64,000 bases of DNA. It comes from Actinoplanes sp. NBC_00393 (lineage in GTDB: Bacteria; Actinomycetota; Actinomycetes; Mycobacteriales; Micromonosporaceae). A program made the translations under genes and the position numbers. Numbering within the stretch: the first letter of the stretch is position 1; every line of letters begins with the position of its first letter. Shown piece by piece: positions 10,101-18,192 of the stretch. The stretch covers positions 834,501 to 898,500 of the forward strand of contig NZ_CP107942.1 of assembly GCF_036053395.1 (NCBI RefSeq). The letters are read 5' to 3'. The notes beneath the pieces were generated by a model. The model did no database searches, had not been told where the DNA came from, and saw only the letters and a list, made by a program, of their open reading frames with translations.

Positions 10101-11378
10101 GGCAGCGGCACCACCACAGCCCTGCAGTCGATCGCGCTGAGCCTGGCCGTCGCTCGTGCGCCGGATCAGCTCGAGCTGTACGCGATCGACTACGGCACCG
10201 GTGACCTCGGCGTTCTCGAGGCGCTGCCGCACACCGGCGCGGTGCTCGCCGCGGACGACCGGGAGCGGCAGGTGCGGCTGGTCCGGCACCTGCGCGCCGA
10301 GCTGGACCGTCGCCGCGCCGGACCGGCCGGGCGCCCGATCCTCGTGCTGATCGACAACCTGGCCGCGATGCGCGCCGAGTTCGACGACGTCGAAGGGCTT
10401 GCCGTGCTGGACACGCTGACCCGGCTGTACGCGGACGGCACCGCGGCCGGGATCTGGTTCGCCGTGACCGCTGACCGGTTCAGCACAGTGCTGCCGGCCT
10501 GGACGTCGGTGACCACGCAGCGGTGGCTGTTCCGGTTGCCCGACCCCTACGACTATGTGCAGGCCGGGCTGACCCGCAAGGACGTGCCCGCGAAACGCGC
10601 CGGGCGCATGGTCACTCTGCCGGCGGGGTTGCAGGCGCAGGTGGGGCGGCCCACGCCGACACCGGCGGCGATGGCTGCCGCGGTCGCGGCGAAGTACCCG
10701 GACGGGCCCCGGCCGGCGGCCCGGATCGGCGTGCTTCCCTCGGCGGTGGCCGTTACTGATCTGCCCGCGCCGTCGCTGGCCGGCGAGCCGTGGCGGCTGC
10801 CGGTCGGGATCCGCGAGTCGGACCTGGAGGCCGCGCCGCTGGTGCTCTACGAGGGCGATCATGCGCTGATCGCCGGGCCGGCCCGCTGCGGCAAGAGCAC
10901 GGTGCTGGCGACGCTGGCCGCGGTGCTGCGGGGCAGCGCCTACGTGGCGGCGACCGGCGGGCGGCGGTCACCGCTGCGCGAATGCGCCGACCTGGACCGG
11001 TTCGCGGCGGCTGGCGGTGCGGCGTCGGGGCTGCTCGCGGAGCTGCGGACGATGGACGGTCCGGTGGTCCTGCTGATCGACGACGCGGAGACCATGGACG
11101 ACGCGGACGGGGCGATCGCCGGCCTGCTGGCAGCGAACCGCCCCGACCTGCACGTGATCATCGCGGCGCGGGCGGATGCGTTGCGGGCGCTGTACGGCCA
11201 TTGGACGCAGACGGTCCGCCGGTCGAAGGCGGGCCTGCTGCTGCGGCCGAACATCGATCTGGACGGTGATCTGCTGGGGGTGACGCTGCCGCGGCGGGCG
11301 CCGGTGCGGTTGGGGGTGGGGCGCGGCTACCTCATCCACAACGGCGAGTGGGACATCGTCCAGGCCGCCGCCGGGTAG
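7134..11378 (+). CDS. FHA-domain FtsK/EccC-like type VII secretion ATPase
   Basis: This protein of about 1414 residues is built like EccC, the motor of ESX/type VII secretion. An FHA phosphothreonine-binding domain lies at about residues 80-170 (VVGRSPQAGLRL, SREHC, NDLGAANGVQING). Two membrane segments follow near residues 225-270, then three FtsK/SpoIIIE-type ATPase modules. Module 1 has an intact Walker A GTTGSGKSE (K653) and Walker B VVVIDEF. Module 2 has GITGSGTTT, with T993 replacing the lysine. Module 3 has GPARCGKST (K1254). I chose GTG 7134 because GAGG precedes it by 5 bases; an upstream GTG at 7128 adds two residues. The gene ends 6 bp from the small genes trailing the Rhs gene, facing it. 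FHA-EccC fusions are typical of actinomycetes other than Mycobacterium. Confidence 0.88.
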   Translation: MHITYAAGSGTATGWDVAVRPRSRDATLADLFRALGVADPGTATIDGRPVATTVPIGDSGLHEGALLTAGAAAMPGPWSRPRFEAVTVGGLRAGQVFPLPPGQWVVGRSPQAGLRLDHDTVSREHCLFTVTPEGVTVNDLGAANGVQINGVNLTEPAEIDPRDVLGIGAIALVVRRVSDADRPAGLDLLRHLGRGGTVAFNRPPRSAPPAGPPGTTAPAEPKEPAKPHFSVASTLGPLVLAGLMVAITRDLRFGLFALLSPLIGVGTYLESRRRGRKEAAADQQRYERELTELDERLAASGQVERARLRHILADPAEALRRAELPSTRLWERRTHHDDFLLLHAGLADRPWNPPVEPAAGRLPEAVTERIEAARLPAAPVEVNLAGGGVTGIVGDRAAALAVARSLLCQAAVHHGPADLSIGVFADDGREPEWDWCKWLPHTRLGDDSGRWLSHRRAESDGMLRQLAAGAAAGTALIVLDSDVLTEGVHSPARDLLNAARMPRRVPGERPVPVAAIVLAATADRLPAACDTVIEILDEDGDATVRRPAEGTEVTGVLLAGLAVADARACARNLSRFDDPELRRSGAGLPDGVRLLPMLGLTSIEAEAIRDRWRRADPVALAAPLGVTDRGVFTLDLIRDGPHGLIGGTTGSGKSELLRSLVAALAANADPTRLTFVLMDYKGGAAFDECARLPHTVGLVTDLDEQLGERALRALEAELRHRERRLREVRADNLIEYVRSGAAAQVPLPRLVVVIDEFATMAKELPDFLTALVGIAQRGRTLGVHLILATQRPSGAVNDNIRTNTNLRVALRVQDAADSVDVIGVREAAELSRLLPGRAYVRLGPGEVVPIQTALVTTVSGGGDDAPVSVMPFVFGPGRDGGSQAAPGAVAGPNQGDGRDSAFHGVARTGNGLERTDLARLVDAIAAAAAGLPAPRRPWPEPLGGDVDLAALRPDAERAVVALADDPDRQEQYPVGWDPGEGNLLLFGITGSGTTTALQSIALSLAVARAPDQLELYAIDYGTGDLGVLEALPHTGAVLAADDRERQVRLVRHLRAELDRRRAGPAGRPILVLIDNLAAMRAEFDDVEGLAVLDTLTRLYADGTAAGIWFAVTADRFSTVLPAWTSVTTQRWLFRLPDPYDYVQAGLTRKDVPAKRAGRMVTLPAGLQAQVGRPTPTPAAMAAAVAAKYPDGPRPAARIGVLPSAVAVTDLPAPSLAGEPWRLPVGIRESDLEAAPLVLYEGDHALIAGPARCGKSTVLATLAAVLRGSAYVAATGGRRSPLRECADLDRFAAAGGAASGLLAELRTMDGPVVLLIDDAETMDDADGAIAGLLAANRPDLHVIIAARADALRALYGHWTQTVRRSKAGLLLRPNIDLDGDLLGVTLPRRAPVRLGVGRGYLIHNGEWDIVQAAAG

Positions 11379-11384
11379 GAGGGA

Positions 11385-11657
11385 TCACTCCGGCGGCGGG
11401 GGTCCCCACGGCGTCGGGAGCTGCCCGAGGCGTTGCAACCGGCGGCTCTCCCGGCTGTTGTGGTACTCGAGGGGGATCTCATCGAGGTCGATCCGCTCGC
11501 CGGTGCCACGGCGTTGCGCTGCCACGATGTGCACGAAGGGGCGCGGGCCGGGTCCTCTCTCGATCCATTCGGTCAGGGTGGCGGTGGTCTCGCCGTGCGA
11601 GGTCGCCACGGTGACGATGACGTCGTCGTACTCGGAGGGATCCAGCACTGTGCTCAT
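11385..11657 (-). CDS. small acidic protein, candidate immunity or accessory gene of Rhs locus
   Basis: The 90-residue protein begins MSTVLDPSEYDD and ends in a proline-rich tail (LPTPWGPPPPE). It has no motif I recognise. It is the last gene of a minus-strand string with the Rhs gene and the 67-residue gene; an in-frame GTG at 11666 would overlap the preceding stop by four bases (GTGA). GAAGG lies just before ATG 11657. Small genes immediately downstream of polymorphic toxins commonly encode immunity proteins, so that role is inferred from position only. Confidence 0.6.
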   Translation of the reverse strand: MSTVLDPSEYDDVIVTVATSHGETTATLTEWIERGPGPRPFVHIVAAQRRGTGERIDLDEIPLEYHNSRESRRLQRLGQLPTPWGPPPPE

Positions 11658-11662
11658 GTCCT

Positions 11663-11866
11663 TCACCTACGGATCGTCGTCACCACGGTGGCCTTTCCCG
11701 AGCGCCGGTTCACCCGGACGATGACGTTGCCTCCGCGGAAGGACGTATTTGTCAGCACCTCGTAACGGAACAGGCCCCAGCTGACGGTCACGGGTTCGAG
11801 CCAGGGCAGGCCACTGCGCTCGACCTCGGCCCGTGCCAGTTCGACAGCCTGATCGCGGTCAATCAT
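11663..11866 (-). CDS. small protein overlapping Rhs gene end, candidate immunity gene
   Basis: The 67-residue protein MIDRDQAVELARAEVER... contains an N-terminal helix and then a beta-rich part (VTVSWGLFRYEVLTN, NVIVRVNRRSGKATVVTTI). It resembles a small PepSY-like or DUF-type fold, but I cannot name a family. Its ATG overlaps the last 8 bases of the Rhs reading frame, so it is translationally coupled to it. That is the usual place for a toxin's immunity gene, which makes it the leading immunity candidate. No signal peptide or membrane span is visible, implying a cytoplasmic location. Confidence 0.65.
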   Translation of the reverse strand: MIDRDQAVELARAEVERSGLPWLEPVTVSWGLFRYEVLTNTSFRGGNVIVRVNRRSGKATVVTTIRR

Positions 11867-14800
11867 CGGAGAACACCCCTTCGAGGACCTTGTAGCCGCC
11901 GTATCCCACCGCCCCGGCGCCGACGGCGACTGCTCCCGTCTCGGCGAGCAACCGCCCAGGCGTGACATAGCCCTCCTTGAGGGGGAACGCCATTCCCTTG
12001 AACGGATTCAGCGTCCCGTAGCTTTCCGCGGCCGCCTCTTCCGTGTAACGCCAGAGAGAAGACTTGTCGTAGAGGCCCAGTGTGATCTTGCGCAGCGCGT
12101 CACGGCCCGGCGTGAGGATGGAATGCACGGTCTCGTGCCGCAGTGTCTCGGCGAATCCGGCCGGTGTCTGGCCCGGCTGGATGAAGATGCGGCCGAACTC
12201 GTCGGTTTGACCCAGGGTGTTGGGCGGGAGATTGGCGAGTTGATAAGGCCGGTTCGAGGTCTGAGCTCGAGCGCCGACCCGGCCGCCGACGCCTCCGGTC
12301 ACCCCGCCCAGCAGCAGGTCCGTGGCCATTCCCGCCGGGTCGAACACATCCTCGCCGTGCAGGCCCCGATTGACCCCGCCGCCGAGGACATTGCTGACTC
12401 CGCCGGCGACCGCGCCGCGCAGAAACGGGCTCGTCGCGGCGAGCCGGGCGGAACTGCCGACGAAGAGCCCGGCACCGGCGCCGACAACGCCGGTCGCGCC
12501 GCCGATCAGGCCGGAAACGGCGACCTCGCCCCAGTTGACCTCGCCGGTCGTGGCTTTCTGCACCGCCGTGCTGCCGCCGGCGCTGAGCAGCGCGCCACCG
12601 ATCATCGCGGCTCCCAGCGGCCCGCCGACGCCGGTCGCCATCACGGCGATGCCGCCGACGATCATCGCGCCCGCGGCGATGTACTCCCAGTTGTCGCCGA
12701 CCCATGCGGCGGCGTCCTCGAAGGCGCCGCTGCTCATCTCGTCGCGGTAGGAGGCCAGCTCGGCGTCGGTGATCGGGCGCAGCCCGAGGGGATCGGCCGA
12801 GCCGAGCGGGTCGTTGCCGGCGTAGCTGTACGGGTTGCCCTCCCAGGACGTGCCCGGGATCGGCGGCAGCGGGTCAGGCGACAGGAACGAGCGGCTCCCC
12901 GGCTGGTAGACCCGGTTGCGCAGCCAGGTCAGCCCGGCGAACTCCAGCTCGCCGCGATATCCGATGCCCGGTTCGTCCCGGGCCGGCGCGCCCCACGCGT
13001 CGCGGTGCGAAGGGGTGCCCTGCCAGTCGGGCGTGAGCTGCTGATCACCGACCACCCACGGGGTGAATGCCCCCAGAACCGGCTGGTCGCCGAGCCGGCA
13101 CAGCATCCCGGCCGGTCCGGTGTCCCAGACGACCGGCTGCCCACCCACTTCGGCGAGCTCGCCGAGCGGGTCGTGGCGCAGCTCCAGGTCGTCGACCGCG
13201 GCGAGCCGGCCCAGCGCATCCCAGTGATACGTCCGGTCACCTTCCCGGACGCGGCGACCTGCGCCGTCGTACTCGAACCGGGTGTCGCCGCGGGACAGCA
13301 GCCGGCCCGCCGCGTCGTACACATATGTCAGGTCGCCTTCGCGGACCAGCCGGCCCACCGCGTCGTACTCGAAGGTGATCTCCCCGGCCGCGGTCAGCTG
13401 GCCCGCCGCGTCGTAGCGGTAGGTGCGCTCGCCGTCCCCGGTGATCCGCCCGGCCGCGTCGTGGGTCAACCGGGCGGTGCGCCTCCCGGCCGATGACTCG
13501 AAGGTGTACGCCGTACGCAGCCCACCCGAGTATTCCCAGGTCATCCGCGCCTGCCCGGACTCCGCGGCGATCACCCGGCCGAGCGCGTCCCGGCGGATCG
13601 TGATCGTCCCGGTCACCGGGTGTGCGACCGCGGCCAGCCGCCCACCCGCGTCGTACGAGTAGGTGCTCTCCGAGGAGTCCGGATGCACCAGCGCCACCCG
13701 CTGCCCGTCCGGGTCGTACCGGTGTCCCACGGTCACGCCGTCCCGGCTGCGCGAGACCAGCCGCCCGGCCCGGTCCCACGCCAGATCCACCCGGCGGTCG
13801 CCCTCGGTGACCGTGACCGGCCGGCCGAGCCGGTCACGGCGGAACCTCAGCGGCGGCCCGTCGCCACCGGTGATCGTGACGACCCGGCCCGATGTGTCGT
13901 AGGTCCAGCGGATCGTGCGGCCGGAGCCGTCGGTCCGCGCGGTCAGCCGTCCGCCCTGGTCGTACTCGTAGTGAGTGCGCCCGTCTTGCACGACACGCCC
14001 GGACTCGTCATGGCGGAACCGGGTCTCCGCACCGAGCGGATCGACGATCTTCGTGATCCAGCCGCGCGGATGCCGTTCGTAGCCGGTCCGGTTGCCGAGC
14101 GCGTCCACCGCGGCGATCAGGCGGCCGGCCGCGTCGTACTCGAAGCGGCGCGTGCCGCCGGTCGCGTCGGTGACCGCCACGACCCGTCCGGCCGCGTCGT
14201 GCTCGTATCTGGCCCGGCCACGTCCCGGGATCTCCCGCTCGACCAGGCGACCCGCGACGTCGTACGCGAAAGTCTGTGTGAGCCCTTCACCGTGCTGCAC
14301 GGCGACCAGGGCGCCGTCGGCGTCGCGCTGGAAGGCGACGCGCCGGCCTGCGCCGTCGATCCGGGCCGAGATCCGCCCGGCGGCGTCATGTTCGAAGGTG
14401 GTCACCCTTCCCGAGGGCGAGATGGTACGGCGTACGCGCCCCGCCGCCGTGTACTCGATCCGGGTGCGCCCACCGTCCGGCCCCTCGATCACCGTGCGGC
14501 GCCCACACCGGTCGTACTCCGCCCGGGCCGCGGCGCCGTCCGGCCGCACGTGCGCCGTCACCCGGCCGAGCGGGTCGTACTCGAACCCGCTCCCGGTCAG
14601 CCCGTCGTGCAGCCCGGTCACCCGGTTCTCGTCGTCCACGGTCACCGTGCGCCGGGTCCCCATCGGGTCGAGGGCCGCGACCTGGTTGCCGGTCGCGTCG
14701 AACTCGCGCATCCAGCTCGCCCCGGACGGATCGGTGGTGGCGACCAGCCGGGAGAGCGTGTCGAAGGTGAAGTCCCACTTCGCGCCGTCCGGCAGGATCA

Positions 14801-16565
14801 GCCGGGCCGGGTTGCCGACGTCGTCGTAGGCGATCGTGGTGTGGTGACCCAGCGGGTCGATCGCGGTCTCGGGGTCGCCGTGCGGCCCGTAGACCGTCTC
14901 CTTCCGGGCGCCCGCCGGATCCGTCACCGCGATCTGCCGGCCGCCGGGGGAGTGTTCGTACCGCCAGGCGCCGCCGGCCGGGTCGCGCCACTCGACGAGG
15001 CGTCCGCGCTGGTCGTACCGGAAGGTGTTGCGGCGGCCGAGCGGGCTGATCGTGGCGGTGACCCGGCCGGCCGCGTCGCGTTCCACCCGGGCGGTGTTGC
15101 CGAGCGCGTCGGTGGCGGAGATCAGGTTGCGCGCGCCGTCGAAGCCGAAGGAGACGGTGACCCCGTCCGGGTCGGCGATCCGGTGCACCAGGCCGTCCCG
15201 GACGTCGAGCCGGGTGATCCCGCCCTCCGGGCCGAGGATCTCGCTGGGCGTCCGCTCCTCGCCGTCGTAGCGGTAGCGGACCTCCGAGCCGGTCGTCGCC
15301 GCGACCCGGATCAGCCGCCCGGCCGGGTCGTAGCCGTACTCGAACTGCCCTTTCCGCAGCAGGTGCCCGCGATCGTCCCAGCGCATAGTGCTCACCGCGC
15401 CGTTCCGGTCGGTCACCGTGACCGGGTTGCCCCACTCGTCGTAGGTGCGCCGCAGCGTGTTCCCGTGCCCGTCGGTGACCGCGAGCAGCCGGCCGTGGTC
15501 GTCGTGCACATAGGTGTCGGTCTCGCCGACCACCGTGACCCGCCCCGGCAGGTACGCGTACCCGGTGCGCCGCCCGAACCGCGAGACCTGCTCGACCACC
15601 CGCCCGTCAGCGTCGTACCCCGTCCGCGCCTCGGCCACCCCGTCCGCGTCGACCAGCGCGGTGACCCGCCCGTGGTCGTCCACCTCGTACCGATGGCCGT
15701 CGGCCTCGACCAGCACGCCGTCCGCATAGCCGTAGTCGATCCGCCCGGCGGCGTCCGCCAGCCCGGTGATCCGGTCATCGGTCCAGGTCAGCGTCACCGG
15801 CCCGACCGAGGTGAGCCGGTCTGCGGTCCAGCCGAACTCCAGCCGCCCGGCGTGGCGCAGATGCCCGGCGTGGTCGAACCGCCAGACCTCCCCGTCGAAC
15901 CAGCGCAGCTCCAGACCGTCCGCGACCGGATGCACCGTGGCCGGAACCCCGACGACCCGGCCGTAGCCGTCGCCCTGGCGCCCGAAGACCGCCCGCTGCC
16001 CGTCCGGCCCGGCGTACTCGGCGCCGTCCGGGCGGGCGTGCAACCGGGTGTCGGCCCACGAGGACCAGCCGCGGCCGAACGCGCCGACCACGTCGGACCT
16101 GCTGTTGAAGACCCGGCTGAAGGTGGGCCGGTCGGTGACCTTGAGAACCAGGTTCCCGCTGGCGGTGTTGACCGGGTCGTCCGCGAAACCGCTGGTGGGC
16201 GGAAACCCGTACGCCACCGGGTCGTCGAACGTCACGGCCGCGCGCCCACCGCTCAGGCCGGCCGCCCGCAGACTCGCGGCGATGGCCGCGTCCGGCAGCC
16301 GGGCCAGGTCGCCGTCACCGCCGGCCGCGCGGAACGCCTGCGAGATCTGCGCGACCCAGCGGGCGTCGGTCTCGTTGAGATCCAGATACTGCCCGAAGGC
16401 GGTGATCAGCGAGGTCGCGTCCAGACTGCCCCAGCGCGTGCCGTCCTGAAACTCCGCATAGGCCGCGCGCAGCCGTGCGGCGTGCCCGCGCAGCTCGTCG
16501 TCGGCCGCCCGGCTGCCCCGGACGAACGCGTCCAGATCATCCGGGCGGGCCGAACTGCTCGCCAT
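11859..16565 (-). CDS. Rhs/YD-repeat polymorphic toxin with C-terminal zincin domain
   Basis: The protein has 1568 residues. Residues 1 to about 95 are helical (MASSSARPDDLDAF..., containing TRWGSLD), without a Sec signal. At about 120-135 a DPVNTASGNLV segment marks the start of the DUF6531/Rhs shell, followed by more than 40 YD repeats (YDAAGRL, YEHDAAGRV types) to about residue 1210. The Rhs core ends with YQPGSRSFLSPDPL...NPYSYAGNDPLGSADPLG, after which the variable C-terminal toxin region begins. That region has a Gly/Ala-rich hydrophobic segment and then HETVH (H1477, E1478, H1481) with downstream EEAAAE (E1510 or E1514), the zincin metallopeptidase pattern. A GGGGGA Shine-Dalgarno precedes ATG. 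Proximity to EccC-like and WXG genes suggests type VII export; that is inference. Confidence 0.88.
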   Translation of the reverse strand: MASSSARPDDLDAFVRGSRAADDELRGHAARLRAAYAEFQDGTRWGSLDATSLITAFGQYLDLNETDARWVAQISQAFRAAGGDGDLARLPDAAIAASLRAAGLSGGRAAVTFDDPVAYGFPPTSGFADDPVNTASGNLVLKVTDRPTFSRVFNSRSDVVGAFGRGWSSWADTRLHARPDGAEYAGPDGQRAVFGRQGDGYGRVVGVPATVHPVADGLELRWFDGEVWRFDHAGHLRHAGRLEFGWTADRLTSVGPVTLTWTDDRITGLADAAGRIDYGYADGVLVEADGHRYEVDDHGRVTALVDADGVAEARTGYDADGRVVEQVSRFGRRTGYAYLPGRVTVVGETDTYVHDDHGRLLAVTDGHGNTLRRTYDEWGNPVTVTDRNGAVSTMRWDDRGHLLRKGQFEYGYDPAGRLIRVAATTGSEVRYRYDGEERTPSEILGPEGGITRLDVRDGLVHRIADPDGVTVSFGFDGARNLISATDALGNTARVERDAAGRVTATISPLGRRNTFRYDQRGRLVEWRDPAGGAWRYEHSPGGRQIAVTDPAGARKETVYGPHGDPETAIDPLGHHTTIAYDDVGNPARLILPDGAKWDFTFDTLSRLVATTDPSGASWMREFDATGNQVAALDPMGTRRTVTVDDENRVTGLHDGLTGSGFEYDPLGRVTAHVRPDGAAARAEYDRCGRRTVIEGPDGGRTRIEYTAAGRVRRTISPSGRVTTFEHDAAGRISARIDGAGRRVAFQRDADGALVAVQHGEGLTQTFAYDVAGRLVEREIPGRGRARYEHDAAGRVVAVTDATGGTRRFEYDAAGRLIAAVDALGNRTGYERHPRGWITKIVDPLGAETRFRHDESGRVVQDGRTHYEYDQGGRLTARTDGSGRTIRWTYDTSGRVVTITGGDGPPLRFRRDRLGRPVTVTEGDRRVDLAWDRAGRLVSRSRDGVTVGHRYDPDGQRVALVHPDSSESTYSYDAGGRLAAVAHPVTGTITIRRDALGRVIAAESGQARMTWEYSGGLRTAYTFESSAGRRTARLTHDAAGRITGDGERTYRYDAAGQLTAAGEITFEYDAVGRLVREGDLTYVYDAAGRLLSRGDTRFEYDGAGRRVREGDRTYHWDALGRLAAVDDLELRHDPLGELAEVGGQPVVWDTGPAGMLCRLGDQPVLGAFTPWVVGDQQLTPDWQGTPSHRDAWGAPARDEPGIGYRGELEFAGLTWLRNRVYQPGSRSFLSPDPLPPIPGTSWEGNPYSYAGNDPLGSADPLGLRPITDAELASYRDEMSSGAFEDAAAWVGDNWEYIAAGAMIVGGIAVMATGVGGPLGAAMIGGALLSAGGSTAVQKATTGEVNWGEVAVSGLIGGATGVVGAGAGLFVGSSARLAATSPFLRGAVAGGVSNVLGGGVNRGLHGEDVFDPAGMATDLLLGGVTGGVGGRVGARAQTSNRPYQLANLPPNTLGQTDEFGRIFIQPGQTPAGFAETLRHETVHSILTPGRDALRKITLGLYDKSSLWRYTEEAAAESYGTLNPFKGMAFPLKEGYVTPGRLLAETGAVAVGAGAVGYGGYKVLEGVFSDD

Positions 16566-16609
16566 TTCAGAAAATCCCCCGCGTATTGATCATCGCCTTA
16601 TTCTAGAAC

Positions 16610-18091
16610 TCAGAACGTGACGAGCGGATCCCCGAAGAAGTCGGCGATGAAGTTGATGAAGAAGAATCCGAAGAACAACACGTTCGCCGCCAGCAGCACG
16701 TAGTGCCACGGGCGCGGGCGTGCGGGCCTGGGCAGCTTGCTGTTCAGGTACATCAACATGAACGGATAGATCAGCGCGCCGAGATTCGACATGTTCGCCG
16801 ACCACTGCACGAGATTCACCGGCAGGGCCAGATGCAGAATCACCGAAATGACCACGAGCAGCACCAGCATGAACGGGAAATAGAACCGGCGCGGATCGCC
16901 CTCGATCATGGCGCGCAATTTCGGGCTGGTGCCGTGCGCGGCGTCGGTGGTCACCCGGACCATCGCCTCGAAGATGCCGAGCTGCGTGCTGAAGAGGATG
17001 AGCACGCCCAGGATCAGCGCGATGTAGAACATGCCGCGGCCGTACTCGGCCTCCAGCACGGAGGCGACGAAGGTGGGCACGTCCGCGGCGGTGGGCCGGG
17101 TGCCGGAGACCTCCACGGCGTGCGCCATCAGGATGGTCGGCAGCAACATCCCGATCATGGCGCCGACGAAGAAGACGCCCCACATGTCGACCAGCAGTAG
17201 TCGGTACCACCGGCGCCAGCGTCCCCGGTTGGCGTCGTCGTCGGGGAAGGTGACACCGACGTCGAGCAACTTGGTCTGGTCGCCGCGCAGGCCGGAGATG
17301 AACCCGGTCCGGTACCCCATGCCGTAGCCCTTGTCCCGGTAGTGGCCCATCACGTACCAGTTCAGGCCGGAGGCGAGGGCGGTGAAGCCGGCCAGGCCAC
17401 CCAGCTGGGTCGCGGTGATCCCTTCCGGCGGCGCTGCCGGGGTGACGAACCCGCGGATGCCCTCCCACCACATCGAGAACGGCACCACGAACAGGTCGAT
17501 GAGGATCAGCCCGACCAGGATCGTGCCGACCATCAGCCAGTTCGCCAGCTCCAGGGCGCGGCTGATCCGGCGGGCGAACGCGGTCAGCAGGAAGACCACG
17601 ACGAGCAGGCCGATCGCCCAGAGCCGCGGTTCCTCGGCGCCGGCCGGTGCGACCTCCCCGTGCACCAGGGCGTACATGCCCTGGCCGGCAGCCGCGGCCC
17701 ACCCGCCGGCGATGAAGGAGAAGATCACGATGAAGACCGAGAGCGGCACCCAGAGCAGGTAGCCGGGCGGCACCCGGCCCCAGCCGACGACCGGCGCCTC
17801 GCCGGTGGCCAGGACGTACCGCGAGCACTCCACGTTGTAGAACGTCTGGAGGACCGCGGAGACCAGGATGACCCAGCCGACGCCGACGAAGCCGTACTGC
17901 CCGACCGCCTGTGGGCCGAGCAGCCACTCGCCGCTGCCGATCGAGATGCCCAGCGCGATCAGGCTGGGGCCGACCACGTACATGAACAGCTGGCGTGGGC
18001 CGATCCGGCTGATCTTGAAGACCTGCTCCGGCTCGGGCAGGTTGTCCACAGCCAGGTCCGGGCGGCTGCGTCCCAGCGGGTACTGGTCCAT
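16610..18091 (-). CDS. NRAMP-like membrane transporter
   Basis: The 493-residue polytopic membrane protein has about 11-12 hydrophobic segments. The first is preceded by RIGPRQLFMYVVGPSLIALGISIGSGEW, reminiscent of NRAMP TM1 (family motif DPGN is not present in canonical form). Annotation pipelines place similar proteins in the NRAMP divalent-metal family, but the absence of canonical DPGN and MPH motifs makes Mn/Fe transport uncertain. I chose ATG 18091 because GAGGAGG lies 7 bases upstream; the frame extends 24 codons further without a good ribosome site. It lies 44 bp downstream of the Rhs start on the same strand but is probably unrelated to it. Confidence 0.75.
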   Translation of the reverse strand: MDQYPLGRSRPDLAVDNLPEPEQVFKISRIGPRQLFMYVVGPSLIALGISIGSGEWLLGPQAVGQYGFVGVGWVILVSAVLQTFYNVECSRYVLATGEAPVVGWGRVPPGYLLWVPLSVFIVIFSFIAGGWAAAAGQGMYALVHGEVAPAGAEEPRLWAIGLLVVVFLLTAFARRISRALELANWLMVGTILVGLILIDLFVVPFSMWWEGIRGFVTPAAPPEGITATQLGGLAGFTALASGLNWYVMGHYRDKGYGMGYRTGFISGLRGDQTKLLDVGVTFPDDDANRGRWRRWYRLLLVDMWGVFFVGAMIGMLLPTILMAHAVEVSGTRPTAADVPTFVASVLEAEYGRGMFYIALILGVLILFSTQLGIFEAMVRVTTDAAHGTSPKLRAMIEGDPRRFYFPFMLVLLVVISVILHLALPVNLVQWSANMSNLGALIYPFMLMYLNSKLPRPARPRPWHYVLLAANVLFFGFFFINFIADFFGDPLVTF

Positions 18092-18117
18092 AAGGCGCCT
18101 CCTCGGGAAGAACCTTC

Positions 18118-18150
18118 GTCCGCCCCCTGTGCAGGGGGCAAGAGCCGGAC
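18118..18150 (-). promoter_or_regulatory. GC-rich nested hairpin in 5' region of NRAMP-like gene
   Basis: Arms GCCCCCTG and CAGGGGGC (18122-18139) form a strong hairpin, nested inside a five-base outer stem (GTCCG at 18118-18122, CGGAC at 18146-18150). It lies 27 bp or more upstream of the start codon on the transcript, ahead of the GAGGAGG ribosome site. It could be a leader-RNA element or an attenuator. I could not match it to a known metal or guanidine riboswitch consensus. Confidence 0.35.
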
Positions 18151-18192
18151 CGGTTCGGTGCACGATCTGGAAAAGTGATCGATATTAGTCAA

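Noticed and set aside
7071..10862. 1263-codon open frame on the minus strand
   Set aside because: It is the mirror of the EccC-like gene in GC-rich DNA; the translation is Arg/Pro/Gln-rich with no domain, while the plus frame has FHA and ATPase motifs.
13620..16589. 989-codon open frame on the plus strand
   Set aside because: It is antisense to the Rhs YD repeats; its apparent periodicity is the mirror of those repeats.
16590..17927. 445-codon alternative frame opposite to or shifted in the NRAMP-like gene
   Set aside because: It is an out-of-phase shadow, Arg/Gly-rich, while the other frame gives clear membrane spans.
18092..18192. Mn (yybP-ykoY), ppGpp or guanidine riboswitch upstream of the NRAMP-like gene
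   Set aside because: I could not find the conserved loops of these classes; only a nested hairpin remains.
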